A DNA stretch of 16,910 nt from the NCBI GenBank assembly GCA_947085825.1, contig CAMTXX010000101.1, positions 1 through 16,910 on the forward strand, written 5' to 3'. This document shows positions 1 to 6,602 of this stretch, piece by piece; position 1 is the first letter of the stretch, and every line of letters starts with the position of its first letter. The notes under the pieces are model-generated. The model was not told the origin of the DNA, searched no databases, and worked only from the letters and a program-made list of their open reading frames with translations. The position numbers and the translations under genes are program-made. The DNA is from JAOUFP01 sp947085825. GTDB taxonomy: Bacteria; Nitrospirota; Thermodesulfovibrionia; Thermodesulfovibrionales; UBA6898.

Positions 1-124
1 AAGGCACCTACTGTTGGGTGAAGAGTTTTATCTTTTCAGGTGTTTGTTTTATCAGTGTCGCTTAGAAGCGCCTACTGTTGGTTATCCGTGTCGCTTAAAG
101 CGCCTACTTTTGGTCATCCGTGGC
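1..124. repeat. Tandem copies of a dispersed hairpin repeat
   Basis: Three copies of a short module are visible: a partial one at 1-17 cut by the window edge, one at 59-91 and one at 92-124. The last two are head-to-tail with a period of about 33 bp. Each full copy starts with a small palindrome (CGCTTAGAAGCG or CGCTTAAAGCG), then CCTACTGTTGG or CCTACTTTTGG, then a KTSATCCGTG-like tail. The same palindrome plus CCTAC-TTGG block recurs at 9052-9074 (opposite strand) and at 10686-10707. The array ends exactly at the stop codon of the ATPase remnant (124-431, minus), so it probably marks where that gene was cut. No coding sequence is supported in this stretch. Confidence 0.75.
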
Positions 125-431
125 TAACTGCCGTTTTTAGGTTTATGGATTTCATCAAAGCAGATAAGCTCGCCGCCGAGGTTGTAAAACTGCTCTGCAA
201 TTTCATAAAGAGACAGTTTACCGATAAGAAAATGATCGGCCTGGATATAAAGTATCTTATTGCATATGAGAGGATATGCTGAATCATGGCAGTGGTCTTC
301 CCGATGCCTCTCTGACCGATGATGATAGAGAAACGGCTTTTTAGTGGTGTGTTTTTGAGGAAATACCTGACATAGTCCTGTCTGTATGTTTTTAGAAAAT
401 GCTGACTGAGCCTGAACAGTTCGTCCATCAC
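124..431 (-). pseudogene. AAA ATPase N-terminal remnant (frameshifted, truncated)
   Basis: From the ATG at 431 the first frame encodes about 55 residues with a Walker A motif, GQRGIGKTT. Near position 260 the reading must shift by one base. The second frame then continues with NKILYIQADHFLIG and a Walker B-like LICFDEIHK, and stops at TAG 124-126. One missing A in the run GCAATAAG explains the shift. The order Walker A, then a YI-ADH-like strand, then DEIHK is that of AAA_14/DUF4143 ATPases, whose intact members are about 400 residues long. Everything beyond Walker B is missing, and the end coincides with the repeat array at 1-124. The intact ATPase gene at 4248-5603 belongs to the same broad family but differs in motif sequence (GARQVGKTS), so this is not simply a duplicate of it. 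A sequencing error could explain the shift, but not the truncation. Confidence 0.7.
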
Positions 432-448
432 GCACCCTTCTGTTTTTG

Positions 449-492
449 TAGTATTGCATTACTATAATAACAGATGAATAATAGTAACGCAA
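449..492. promoter_or_regulatory. Nested palindromes upstream of the ATPase remnant
   Basis: Positions 454-468 and 478-492 form an inverted repeat of 15 bp (13 matches, 9-nt spacer). The left arm also overlaps a 16-bp near-palindrome, TAGTATTGCATTACTA (449-464, 14 of 16 symmetric). The half-site TAGTA-TGCA therefore occurs three times in 44 bp. It lies 18-61 bp upstream of the remnant's start codon on the minus strand, where an operator or promoter would sit. Because the downstream gene is broken, this may be a fossil control region. The seen part is the symmetry; the operator role is inference. Confidence 0.45.
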
Positions 493-516
493 TCCTGCCA
501 TTCTTCACAATTCATG

Positions 517-1494
517 TCATGTCTTCTTAGTCAGCGTCTTCTTAATCGAAGACGTCACCTTCCTTTTTTCTTTCTCCGGCTTGCCTGCCCCCTTGCTTGT
601 CGGTGCCTGCTTCCTGGTTAACATCTTTTTTGTTTTCTTTGAGTCTTTCTGGTCTGGACGGTTTTTTGCCGGTAATTTGCTTTGAGCCTCGGATGCGGCC
701 TTCTTGCTCTTTCGAGGCGAAACCGGAACAGTCTCCTCTGCTGAGACCGAAGAAGAGATCACGAAACTCTGTTCGAGTTCAATGCCGAATCTGCCGGACA
801 AATCAGAATCCTCAATAATCCTGGAGCTTTTCTTTGATGCTCTGACCAGGAGTTCCTGCTTGTGCCCTGAGATTGCCTGTCCTATCAGATCGACCATTTC
901 CACCTTTCGCATCCTGAAAAACAACTCCGGGCTCTCATCGAGCCGCGCCCCGATGCCGTATAGAGTTGCTGCAACATGCTTGCACATACCTGCCCAGTCC
1001 GGGCAGGAGCAACTGAATGTAATCTCTTTTGGCGATGGGAACATGCCTGCATCCTTATGGGTAAAGATCTCCCCCATTGTTTTGGGAAAGTTACCGTTCA
1101 GGAGTTCCTGAAGAGATTCAAACATGCCCTGACATTGATCCAGGATCGCATTCCAAATATCCTTCTTTAGGGTTTTTATGCTGATGACCACTGCATAAGG
1201 CTTTGCCCGTGATCCCTGTACAGAAGCCCGGGCCTCTCCGGGGTCGATCTGGAGGTCAAGGACCGCCCCGTGGCGTACGTAACTCCTTCCCCTGCCGATG
1301 CGATTATGGTAATCAGCGTATCGTTCAAGATTGAGGTTCCATGCCTTGCCCCACCAGGTGCGGGCGATAGCCGAGCCCTGTAAAACCACGGGCTTCAGGT
1401 CCGGGTTCTTTTTGGACAACTGCTTAAGTTTCTTCGCCGCCTTTGCCTTTTTCTCTGCTACGGATACATATCGTGGATATTCCCAATAAGACAT
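517..1494 (-). CDS. SWIM zinc-finger protein
   Basis: This 325-residue protein has the SWIM zinc-chelating signature CxC-x6-CxH: Cys162, Cys164, Cys171 and His173. The N-terminal half carries the block usual in bacterial SWIM proteins that pair with SNF2 helicases: WWGKAW near 47, RYADYHNRIGRGRSYVR near 58-74, then GAVLDL and GSRAKPY. From about residue 258 the tail is rich in Lys, Ser and Pro and is probably disordered and nucleic-acid binding. The ATG at 1494 has a clear Shine-Dalgarno sequence (AAGGAG, 7-nt spacing). The gene lies 66 bp downstream of the SNF2 helicase on the same strand, so co-expression is likely. SWIM domains are known to bind DNA or protein partners of SWI2/SNF2 enzymes. 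The exact process served here is not established. Confidence 0.9.
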   Translation of the reverse strand: MSYWEYPRYVSVAEKKAKAAKKLKQLSKKNPDLKPVVLQGSAIARTWWGKAWNLNLERYADYHNRIGRGRSYVRHGAVLDLQIDPGEARASVQGSRAKPYAVVISIKTLKKDIWNAILDQCQGMFESLQELLNGNFPKTMGEIFTHKDAGMFPSPKEITFSCSCPDWAGMCKHVAATLYGIGARLDESPELFFRMRKVEMVDLIGQAISGHKQELLVRASKKSSRIIEDSDLSGRFGIELEQSFVISSSVSAEETVPVSPRKSKKAASEAQSKLPAKNRPDQKDSKKTKKMLTRKQAPTSKGAGKPEKEKRKVTSSIKKTLTKKT

Positions 1495-1560
1495 AGTTAC
1501 GCTCCTTACAAATTGAATAAATTATCAGAGCTATTTTATCACAGTGCCGGATAGACAGAG

Positions 1561-4251
1561 TCATACAGATAAGGAAAAGAGCTCGATCAGCTCATCATTA
1601 TTCATCTCCGTTATCCAGTCTTCTCCTGCTGCCTGAATCACTTCCCGGGCCAGCTTTATCTTGCCTTCTATCATCTTGTCGATCTTTTCTTCAAGCGTAC
1701 CCTCTGTTATGAATTTGTGGACGACAACGCCTTTTTTCTGGCCTATTCTGAAGACCCGGTCAGTAGCCTGGTTCTCGACCGCCGGGTTCCACCACCGGTC
1801 AAAGTGTATAACATGATTCGCAGCCGTAAGGTTCAGGCCCACCCCGCCCGCCTTTAATGAAAGGACCATAAACGGGATATATGAGTCGCTCTGGAATTTT
1901 TCTATCAGCCCCTTTCTCTTGGCCACTGCAGTACCGCCGTGCAGGATGAGGCCTTCTCTTCCGAATACACGGGCAAGGAACTCTTGAAGGGGTCCGGTTA
2001 TCTCCTTGAACTGTGAAAAGACCAGAACCTTTTCCCTTTTTTCAAGAATGGTCTCGCATATCTCTCTGAGGCGGCCGAACTTGCCGCTTTCTTCTTCATC
2101 GTATCCACCTGTTCCGAGGTACTGGTCCGGGTGATTGCAAAGCTGTTTGAATTTCATGAGTGAAGAGAGAACCAGGCCTTTACGCTGAATGCCCTCTGTC
2201 CGCGCTATCTTCTCCTTGAGCTCACGGACCATCTCTTTATAGAGAAGTAGCTGTTTTTTGCTCAAAGATGCGTAGGTCTTCATTTCGACCTTGTCAGGCA
2301 GGTCTGAAATTACAGTCTTGTCCGTTTTCAGGCGTCTAAGGATATAGGGGCTGATAATCCGCCGAAGTCTTGCGTAACCCTCGGGAGATTGATGGAGCGC
2401 CTTTGTGAATTCGCCGAATTCCTTTGCGCCTCCGAGCAGTCCGGGGTTAATGAAATCGAAAAGAGACCAAAGATCTGACAGTCTGTTTTCAACCGGCGTG
2501 CCTGTCATGGCTATCCTGTTTAGGGCCTTGAGCCTCTTGATGCTCCGAGTCTGTTTTGCGCCTGGGTTCTTTATAGCCTGGGCCTCGTCGAGTATAATGT
2601 AATTCCAATCACGTTCGTGAAGCCACTCATATCTCTGCGCTAAGGAGTAAGTCGTAATCACAAGGTCGATTCCCTTCAGTGAGTCACGGCCTTTCGGCTC
2701 TATCTTTCTTCCCAAAGGCGCGCTGGGGTGCGCGATACCAAAAATCAGGTCCGGCGCAAAACGGGTGAGCTCATTCTCCCAATTCGAAAGCAGGGACGCC
2801 GGCATCACGAGCAAACTCGGAAGGCCAATTTCCTTAGATTGGTCCTGAGCTTTGATAATAGTAAGCAGACCGATTACCTGAACGGTCTTGCCAAGCCCCA
2901 TGTCATCCGCCAGGCAGATCCCAAGCCTCAAAGAATGGAGAAACGCAAGCCAGTTCACCCCCTTCTGCTGGTACGGCCTGAGGTCGGCCTTGAGTGCTTT
3001 ACCTGTCCGGGCAAAGTCGATCGACTCCGGGCTCCTGAGCTTTTTCAGCACAGTATCGAGCCATCTGCCGTTTGTAAGCTCAATATCTTGTGATTGGTCA
3101 GCAACTCCCAAAGCGGATTTCGGGTCCATTTGCGTGCGCATCGCGTCTCTGAAGCTGAATTCGCCAGCCGCAATCATATCACGCGCCTTCTCATATACCT
3201 CAATGGTCTGTTTCAGTTTCTCCGGATCGACCGCCACCCATCTGTTTTTGATCCACGCGAGCCCTTCCGACTTCAGGAGCAGCAGCCGGGCTTCTTCTTC
3301 AGGGATGACCGTGTCCCCCATAAGGAGCTCGGGCCTGAAATCAAGGAGGGCGTCCATTCCGACGTGAGAAGGCTGCTTATCTCCGGCAGTTATCCGAAGT
3401 CTTACCCCCTGAGCGGGCCCCTTCCACCAGTTCGGGATCCTGCAAAGTATCCCGGCACTCTCATAGATCGGGACCTCTTTCAGAAAGGTATATGCCTCTT
3501 GCGTTGTCACTGAAAGAGGATGAAAGATTTCCCCCGATTCCAGCAGCTCACTGATGAATCCACTCTCCCTGGCAGCGAGGTGGACCGTTGAAAGCAGATC
3601 CAGGAGTTTCTCATTGTCCCTGCCGAATTCCTCCAGGGCATATTTCAAAGGGAGATGTCTGGATGTGCCCTGAGCGTTGAGGCCTGTTGAATAAGTGGCT
3701 AAAAAGGCAAAGGGAGCATCATCCTTCCTGTTTTCGACCAGGTGGAAATAGACCCTCCCTATCAAATGCACGTTAGGGCTGTAAGATCTTATGAACTCTT
3801 GGGCCGTCCCTTTGTACTGCCTTAGACCCACCGAAAAACATCTGTTAAGCCCGTCCCATATTTTTTCAAGAAGGCCGGTGTTCAGATACTCAGCTCCGGT
3901 CATGAGGGGTGCGCTATCAACGACCGACTGTGTTTCAGCCGGTGAAAGCGAGACGGTGAGGCTCTCCCTCATCTGCTCCAGGTCAGGCGTCACTCTTAGT
4001 TTTTCGGCAAATATGCCGGCAAAGGCGCGCCAGAAATTGAGCGAATCGGAAAGCTGAATGGATTTATCGCTAAAGCCAAGGAATAGAAACGCAGAGTCCT
4101 TATCCTCGATAAAACGCCGTGAGATCTCCTTTTCCAGTAGCTGGCGGCTCTTGGGGATCCTCTCTTCAGTCGGCGTCAACTCAAGCTGGACATCGCCACC
4201 CGGCAATATAACAGCATAAAGTTCACTGCTTATTAACCTGTCTGCCTTCAC
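1561..4251 (-). CDS. SNF2-family DEAD/DEAH helicase
   Basis: An 896-residue SNF2/Rad54-type ATPase. Residues 1-415 are the bacterial SNF2-associated region (DUF3670-like), with SPNVHLIGRVYFHLVEN near 158-174. The motor starts at LRPYQQKGVNWL (424). Motif I is DDMGLGKT (449-456), motif II DEAQ (555-558), motif III TGTP (583-586). The C-terminal lobe has VLVFSQF (742-748), SLKAGGVGLNLT (798-809) and the arginine-finger motif QATDRVFRIGQ (828-838). All catalytic motifs are present. The start is GTG at 4251, overlapping the TGA of the upstream ATPase gene (GTGA), so translation is probably coupled. The local GAGG is only 2 nt from the GTG, too close for good independent initiation. Such enzymes translocate on double-stranded DNA and remodel bound proteins. 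Pairing with an adjacent SWIM protein is typical, as with mycobacterial HelZ. Confidence 0.95.
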   Translation of the reverse strand: MKADRLISSELYAVILPGGDVQLELTPTEERIPKSRQLLEKEISRRFIEDKDSAFLFLGFSDKSIQLSDSLNFWRAFAGIFAEKLRVTPDLEQMRESLTVSLSPAETQSVVDSAPLMTGAEYLNTGLLEKIWDGLNRCFSVGLRQYKGTAQEFIRSYSPNVHLIGRVYFHLVENRKDDAPFAFLATYSTGLNAQGTSRHLPLKYALEEFGRDNEKLLDLLSTVHLAARESGFISELLESGEIFHPLSVTTQEAYTFLKEVPIYESAGILCRIPNWWKGPAQGVRLRITAGDKQPSHVGMDALLDFRPELLMGDTVIPEEEARLLLLKSEGLAWIKNRWVAVDPEKLKQTIEVYEKARDMIAAGEFSFRDAMRTQMDPKSALGVADQSQDIELTNGRWLDTVLKKLRSPESIDFARTGKALKADLRPYQQKGVNWLAFLHSLRLGICLADDMGLGKTVQVIGLLTIIKAQDQSKEIGLPSLLVMPASLLSNWENELTRFAPDLIFGIAHPSAPLGRKIEPKGRDSLKGIDLVITTYSLAQRYEWLHERDWNYIILDEAQAIKNPGAKQTRSIKRLKALNRIAMTGTPVENRLSDLWSLFDFINPGLLGGAKEFGEFTKALHQSPEGYARLRRIISPYILRRLKTDKTVISDLPDKVEMKTYASLSKKQLLLYKEMVRELKEKIARTEGIQRKGLVLSSLMKFKQLCNHPDQYLGTGGYDEEESGKFGRLREICETILEKREKVLVFSQFKEITGPLQEFLARVFGREGLILHGGTAVAKRKGLIEKFQSDSYIPFMVLSLKAGGVGLNLTAANHVIHFDRWWNPAVENQATDRVFRIGQKKGVVVHKFITEGTLEEKIDKMIEGKIKLAREVIQAAGEDWITEMNNDELIELFSLSV

Positions 4252-5603
4252 GGCCTCTTTTCAATTATAAGCTTATGAATTCTATAAAGCAGGTAAAATG
4301 GAACTGAAAAGAGAGAATAACTTTTTTTGTTCAGCGTTGTAATCCTTTCGGTTTTCATATTTCCGGAATATATCCTGACCGCAAAGTCACTATTGCCTTC
4401 ATCCATGAAATTATGCAGCGAGCGCAAGGTGCCTGTCTTGCCGGATTTAACTTCAATAGGTATGAGCCTCCCGTTTATCACAACCAGGTAATCCACCTCA
4501 GATGTGGCCCCCTTCTGCAGCCGGTACCAGAAATGCAAATTTGCATTCTTCCTGACATTCAACGACAGCAGCATCTGCCCGGCGATCTGCTCACTAATCC
4601 GGCCATGATACACAGCATTGATATCCGTAATGGTCGCTATTTCATTTCTTATGCCCAGCTGGTAGTTGACCAGCCCAACATCAAGATGCAGGAGTTTGGG
4701 CGCTTTCTTCAGATTGCTCATCAAAGGCAGCTGCTTTGACGTAGAAGCATGAACCCTGCTGATTATCATGGCCTTCTCAAGCACATCAAAAGCCTCGCTC
4801 ATCTCCCTGCTTCGAAAGTTGGACTCTCCAAACTTCTCATACTTCACCTGAAGGCCTATATATTTAGCAGCATGTTCAATGATATGTTGTATATATTTTG
4901 TCCTGGCGGCGCTTGCATATTTGGAGACATCATCCCTGAAGCCGGTGAGAAGTGATTCATATACAGGGTCAACATCTATAAATGACCGGGTATCGGCATA
5001 CCGTGCAACGGCCTCAGGCATGCCTCCTACCAAAACATATTCCTGGAATTTTTTCATAAGAAGGTTGTGTATCTCTTCAGAGATTACTGAATCAGAGGTT
5101 ATGGCAGCTATATAGTTCAAAGCCTCTGTCTCCTGCAGGGCGGCCAGAAACTCATCAAAGGTCACTGGATACATATAGCAATACTCCACTCTGCCGACCG
5201 GAAAGGTAAACCCCTCTGTTTTCATCTTGACCTCCGGAAGGGAGCCTGCAGCAGCTACATGAAGATCGGGCATTTCTTCGTAGAAGTAACGCAGCTGATT
5301 CATGGCTATGGCAGAGTTCTGCACCTCATCAATAAAAATGAGGGTGGAACCGGGGATAATCTTCTTGTTGAATTTGAGCTGAATCAGCTGGAGCAGTTCT
5401 CTGAGCGGATACATACTAGAAAACAGGGCGATGTCATCTTTAAGCTCAAGATTGATATATATGTAAGTTTCAAATGCCTCCCTGCCGAGATGATGCACTG
5501 CTGAAGTTTTGCCGACCTGGCGAGCGCCCCTGATAACAAGAGGTTTTCGATTTGCCCTGTTCTTCCATTCAAGCAGGTAGTTATGAATATTACGGTTAAA
5601 CAT
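4248..5603 (-). CDS. AAA_14/DUF4143-family ATPase
   Basis: A 451-residue ATP-binding protein of the AAA_14 plus DUF4143 architecture. Walker A is GARQVGKT (26-33). Walker B is LIFIDEVQ (88-95), with catalytic Glu93. AAGS (118-121) occupies the sensor-like position. The C-terminal DUF4143 region ends in a PD-(D/E)xK-like block: Glu369-x-Asp371, then IPIEVKSG with Glu384 and Lys386. That block resembles a restriction-nuclease fold, although cleavage is unproven for this family. The gene is full length and unbroken. Its stop overlaps the GTG of the SNF2 helicase, which makes it the first gene of a three-gene minus-strand run. No Shine-Dalgarno precedes the ATG at 5603, and a TATAAT sits 8 nt upstream, so the message may be leaderless. 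Members are widespread, often horizontally acquired, and mostly without known role. Confidence 0.9.
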   Translation of the reverse strand: MFNRNIHNYLLEWKNRANRKPLVIRGARQVGKTSAVHHLGREAFETYIYINLELKDDIALFSSMYPLRELLQLIQLKFNKKIIPGSTLIFIDEVQNSAIAMNQLRYFYEEMPDLHVAAAGSLPEVKMKTEGFTFPVGRVEYCYMYPVTFDEFLAALQETEALNYIAAITSDSVISEEIHNLLMKKFQEYVLVGGMPEAVARYADTRSFIDVDPVYESLLTGFRDDVSKYASAARTKYIQHIIEHAAKYIGLQVKYEKFGESNFRSREMSEAFDVLEKAMIISRVHASTSKQLPLMSNLKKAPKLLHLDVGLVNYQLGIRNEIATITDINAVYHGRISEQIAGQMLLSLNVRKNANLHFWYRLQKGATSEVDYLVVINGRLIPIEVKSGKTGTLRSLHNFMDEGNSDFAVRIYSGNMKTERITTLNKKSYSLFSVPFYLLYRIHKLIIEKRP

Positions 5604-5617
5604 AATGTCATATTATA
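5601..5617 (-). promoter_or_regulatory. Possible leaderless promoter of the ATPase-SNF2-SWIM operon
   Basis: On the minus strand a perfect TATAAT occupies 5617-5612, leaving 8 nt before the ATG (5603-5601). Transcription from this -10 box would begin close to the start codon. That fits the absence of a Shine-Dalgarno sequence. No good -35 box is seen at the right spacing. The box is directly visible; its use is inference. Confidence 0.4.
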
Positions 5618-5623
5618 TAACAT

Positions 5624-6021
5624 ATCTTAACGCTAAATTGTAATGTTTTAGGGGCTATATAGAAAGAATATGTAATGATGTCTAAATGGACTGCTCCCTG
5701 CCCATGGATGAGCAAGAAAGAAAAGTGAGATATTATTTCGCTGATAACCAGTTGATGTGCATTGCGGGCCAGACGATCGAGAGCAGGGTTTGCCTGGAAT
5801 GCGCTGTTGCCGGGATGGCTGATTTCATCATCTCGGGAGATAGACATCTTACGGACTTAAAGTCTTTTCAAGGCATAAGGATAGTATCTCCGACCTGTTT
5901 CAGGGAAACCTTTGCCGGATAATACCCTAGGTTCTTTCAAATCAGATCCGAAATAGCATCAAGGGAAATCCTGCGATTAGTTCTCTTGAAGCAAACGCCG
6001 CGCTGTAGTAATATAAGACTG
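5624..6021. other. Gene-poor gap holding only a PIN remnant
   Basis: Apart from the PIN remnant near its middle, this stretch of about 400 bp shows no intact gene, RNA gene or clear hairpin. Its right edge, at G6021, is the putative junction with the integron-like cassette. No second attC-like structure is seen here, so the cassette does not appear to be part of a longer array on this side. Confidence 0.5.
5770..5922 (+). pseudogene. PIN-domain toxin, C-terminal remnant
   Basis: The frame ending at TAA 5920-5922 reads VCLECAVAGMADFIISGDRH and then LTDLKSFQGIRIVSPTCF. This closely follows the C-terminal signature of PIN-family toxins (DPDDNR-LECA-G-ADYIVSGDRHLL-L--F-GI-IV-P-EF). The upstream part does not match. 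Around 5770-5785 the expected PDDNR appears in a different frame (CCA GAC GAT), so an indel has occurred, and the N-terminal acidic residues of the PIN active site are gone. An ATG at 5686 opens a 78-codon frame over this stretch, but its first 30 residues are unlike PIN proteins. The remnant is on the plus strand, about 100 bp before the cassette at 6022. No antitoxin for it is seen. It is best read as a dead toxin gene. Confidence 0.6.
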
Positions 6022-6046
6022 TTAGGCTTATGATATAAGGATAAAG

Positions 6047-6295
6047 ATGCAATACGAAATTGAAATACGAAAGAGAGCCGAAAAGGATTTGGCTTCAATT
6101 CCAAGGACAGATGCTCAACATATTGCAGACGCGATTTTCCAAATAAAAGATGGACTTATTGGTGATATTAAAAGATTGACTAATTTTTCTCCAGAGTATC
6201 GTCTTCGAGTCTGAAATTGGCGTGTGCTTTTTGAAGTATCAAAAACCAAGATTATTATTTATCGAATTCTTCATAGAAAGGAGGCTTACAGATAA
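6047..6295 (+). pseudogene. RelE/ParE-superfamily toxin with in-frame TGA
   Basis: The frame from ATG 6047 (AAGGA Shine-Dalgarno at 6037-6041, 5-nt spacing) runs 82 codons to TAA 6293-6295 but is interrupted by TGA at 6212-6214 (codon 56). On both sides it reads as a RelE-type mRNA interferase: YEIEIRKRAEKDLASIP at the start, SPEYRLRV before the stop, then NWRVLFEVSKTKIIIYRILH and RKEAYR. The TGA falls where the family has a near-invariant Gly (RLRVGDYRVLYEV), so one change, GGA to TGA, accounts for it. Everything else is intact, suggesting recent inactivation. The truncated 55-residue product would lack the C-terminal catalytic and RNA-binding strands. The antitoxin gene follows after 3 nt. 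Recoding of TGA is unlikely because neighbouring genes end in TGA. Confidence 0.8.
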
Positions 6296-6298
6296 TTT

Positions 6299-6502
6299 AT
6301 GGAAACACAAATAATAGAAAAACACGGTAAAAAAGAATTTGCTGTAATTCCTTATAAAGATTTTCTTCGTATGCAAGAAAAGATAGAAGATTATAACGAT
6401 CTCAGAGAACTCCGCAAGGCAAAAAATGATCCCAAAAATCGGCATGGTCGTCCATTTGATATTGTTGCAACAGAATTAGGATTAATGAAAAAGAAAGCCT
6501 AA
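6299..6502 (+). CDS. Phd/YefM-like antitoxin
   Basis: A 67-residue, charged protein. The N-terminal part (FAVIPYKDFLRMQEKIEDYN, from residue 14) matches the end of the Phd/YefM DNA-binding fold and its linker helix. The C-terminal part (DLRELRKAK and onwards, to FDIVATELGL) is the toxin-wrapping segment. It starts 3 nt after the RelE-type frame, giving the reversed order toxin then antitoxin seen in many RelE/HigB-like pairs. A strong AAGGAGG (6278-6284) lies inside the last toxin codons, 14 nt before the ATG, which is rather far. The stop TAA lies within the attC-like core GCCTAAC. With its toxin broken, the antitoxin may act only as a repressor or as an anti-addiction factor against related toxins; that is inference. 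Confidence 0.75.
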   Translation: METQIIEKHGKKEFAVIPYKDFLRMQEKIEDYNDLRELRKAKNDPKNRHGRPFDIVATELGLMKKKA

Positions 6503-6555
6503 CGAAGCAATCCAGCCGACCGCAAAAAGCACGGCGGCTGATTTTTGCGTTATCA
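6497..6555 (+). repeat. attC-like recombination site (59 bp)
   Basis: The order of parts is that of an attC site. R'' is GCCTAAC (6497-6503). L'' contains CAGCCG (6513-6518), L' contains CGGCTG (6535-6540), and R' starts with GTTA (6549-6552). When folded, CAGCCG pairs with CGGCTG, the C at 6512 is an unpaired extrahelical base, and TAA/TTT pairs continue the stem. A mismatched central spacer follows, and then TAACG/CGTTA pairs close it. This single bulge plus unpaired spacer is what integron integrases recognise. The last R' bases (TCA) depart from the consensus because after integration they belong to the flanking DNA. No poly-T follows, which argues against a plain terminator. Confidence 0.65.
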
Positions 6556-6602
6556 TGACATCTTAGTAATTCAGGCAATCTCAACATATGAAACGAGGGA
6601 GC

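Larger units (their letters stand above)
6022..6549 (+). mobile_element. Solitary integron-type gene cassette (toxin-antitoxin)
   Basis: The segment obeys the rules for an integrated gene cassette. It starts at a GTTAGGC core (6021-6027; crossover after G6021) and has an attC-like hairpin at its 3' end. The 5' arm of that hairpin, GCCTAAC (6497-6503), is the exact complement of the start core, as expected when a circular cassette integrates between G and TT. Genes run toward the attC-like site, and the last stop codon lies inside its first core. The content is a small two-gene toxin-antitoxin module, a common cassette cargo. The segment is visibly more AT-rich than its neighbours. The right junction reads GTTATCA rather than GTTRRRY, which fits insertion at a secondary chromosomal G-TT site. 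No integrase or second attC lies in the window. Confidence 0.65.

Noticed and set aside
59..124. Tandem 33-bp units as a CRISPR array
   Set aside because: The units are head-to-tail with no unique spacers of regular length, and single copies occur elsewhere in both orientations. No cas gene is present.
40..282. Plus-strand 80-codon frame at the left edge
   Set aside because: It runs through the repeat array and antisense to the ATPase remnant, with no ribosome-binding site.
2728..3513. Plus-strand open frames of 120-160 codons within the helicase gene
   Set aside because: They lie opposite a well-conserved SNF2 coding sequence with all motifs, and their products resemble no known family.
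6212..6214. TGA read as glycine or selenocysteine (alternative code)
   Set aside because: Several confident genes here end in TGA (rsmD, the EamA gene, the DUF4143 ATPase), and no SECIS-like hairpin is evident after the codon. A nonsense mutation is simpler.
6497..6555. The hairpin as an ordinary intrinsic terminator of the toxin-antitoxin genes
   Set aside because: The stem is interrupted in the way attC sites are, with a bulge and an unpaired spacer, and lacks a T-run. Its outer arm matches the distant left edge of the segment.
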